The notes beneath the pieces were generated by a model, which saw only the letters and a list, made by a program, of their open reading frames with translations, had not been told where the DNA came from and did not search any database. Positions 49,910-50,261 of a stretch of 50,261 bases of DNA are shown piece after piece. How positions within the stretch are numbered: position 1 is the first letter of the stretch; each line of letters starts with the position of its first letter. The position numbers were made by a program, and so were the translations under genes. Where the stretch lies: positions 1 through 50,261 of the forward strand of contig URKX01000013.1 of NCBI GenBank assembly GCA_900548545.1, in the 5' to 3' direction. This DNA comes from an uncultured Oscillospiraceae bacterium (GTDB lineage Bacteria > Bacillota > Clostridia > Oscillospirales > Acutalibacteraceae).

Positions 49910-50261
49910 TTGTTCACAAAATTACTGATTGCAAACCGGGGAGAAATTGCGGTGCGCATCATTCGGGCCTGCAAGGAGATGGGCATCTATACGGTGGCGG
50001 TCTATTCCGAGGCGGACCGGGAATCCCTGCATGTAGCGCTGGCGGATCAGGCCATCTGTATCGGCGGCCCCCGTGCGGAGGAAAGTTATCTCGACGGCGG
50101 GCGCATCGTCGCCGCAGCTTTGGCAACCCGGGCCCAGGCCATCCACCCGGGCTATGGATTCCTTTCGGAAAATGCGGAATTTGCCGCGCTTTGTCAAAAG
50201 CATGGAATCGTGTTTATCGGTCCTTCAGCTGAAATTATTGCTAAAATGGGAGATAAGGATA
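49910..50261 (+). CDS. accC: Biotin carboxylase (3' end cut by window edge)
   Basis: Carboxylates the biotin on AccB. Only the first 117 codons are in the window, out of about 450. They read FTKLLIANRGEIAVRIIRACKEMG, then YSEADRESLHVALADQAICIGG and IHPGYGFLSENAEFA, all AccC hallmarks. The start is TTG 49910, with GGAAAGGA 9 bases upstream; a nearby ATG at 49905 is out of frame. accD and accA would be expected beyond the edge. Confidence 0.94.
   Translation, partial: MFTKLLIANRGEIAVRIIRACKEMGIYTVAVYSEADRESLHVALADQAICIGGPRAEESYLDGGRIVAAALATRAQAIHPGYGFLSENAEFAALCQKHGIVFIGPSAEIIAKMGDKD

Overview
This 50,261-base window is a piece of chromosome from a GC-rich, spore-forming member of the Clostridia, most likely an Oscillospiraceae-type gut bacterium. 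That placement is inferred from gene content: a CwlJ/GerQ-like germination pair, a GerMN-type protein, a FabK-type fatty-acid operon, a T-box leader and strong AGGAGG ribosome binding sites. No species can be named. I see no rRNA, tRNA, CRISPR array, prophage or insertion sequence.

Layout. 1-4420: xylulokinase (cut by the left edge), divergent from a three-gene GlpA/GlpB-like/DUF1667 glycerol-3-phosphate dehydrogenase set. 4562-6722: HAD phosphatase, then trxA-trxB with a strong terminator. 6774-7974: a low-GC two-gene island, a MarR regulator and a six-helix membrane protein, behind a promoter carrying two identical-type operators. 8112-9049: CwlJ-like and GerQ-like spore genes. 9190-14357 (minus strand): yihY, a sigma-like/GerMN fusion, DUF3842, a Nudix hydrolase, rimO and pgsA. 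14717-20740: a complete oligopeptide ABC operon (oppABCDF) with a 5'-terminal hairpin. 20981-25056: a long PRPP synthetase, then a cysteine T-box with cysE and cysS. 25261-31045: M28 peptidase, an ABC-F ATPase behind an attenuator-like leader, a divergent small kinase, and recA-recX. 31095-35232: potABCD. 35582-41089 (minus strand): FG-GAP lipoprotein, response regulator, histidine kinase, DUF1385 protein and prmC. 41257-50261: rsmE, an SDR reductase, then type II fatty-acid synthesis: fabH, fabK, fabD, fabG, fabF, accB, an HD-domain gene, fabZ and accC (cut by the right edge).

The most unusual non-coding signal is a set of GC-rich mosaic repeat islands in five intergenic gaps between 22.2 and 39.0 kb. 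They reuse the same short modules in different order and orientation, and two of them separate genes that would be expected to be tightly coupled (potB/potC and the two-component pair). A second, smaller repeat family (an AAAAGTCTTTGG-type motif usually followed by a CTTTCTTT/AAAGAAAG hairpin) flanks fabF and lies next to pgsA.

Several promoters are readable to the base, with consensus -35 and -10 boxes 17 bases apart. Some carry palindromes or leaders that predict regulation: a MarR double operator, a 13-bp inverted repeat holding both -35 boxes of a divergent pair, palindromes at the pot promoter, and an MRK leader peptide followed by a hairpin ahead of the ABC-F gene. No wholly new multi-gene defence or biosynthetic system is evident. 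The best candidates for undescribed biology are the mosaic repeats, the sigma-like/GerMN fusion and the ABC-F/kinase control region.
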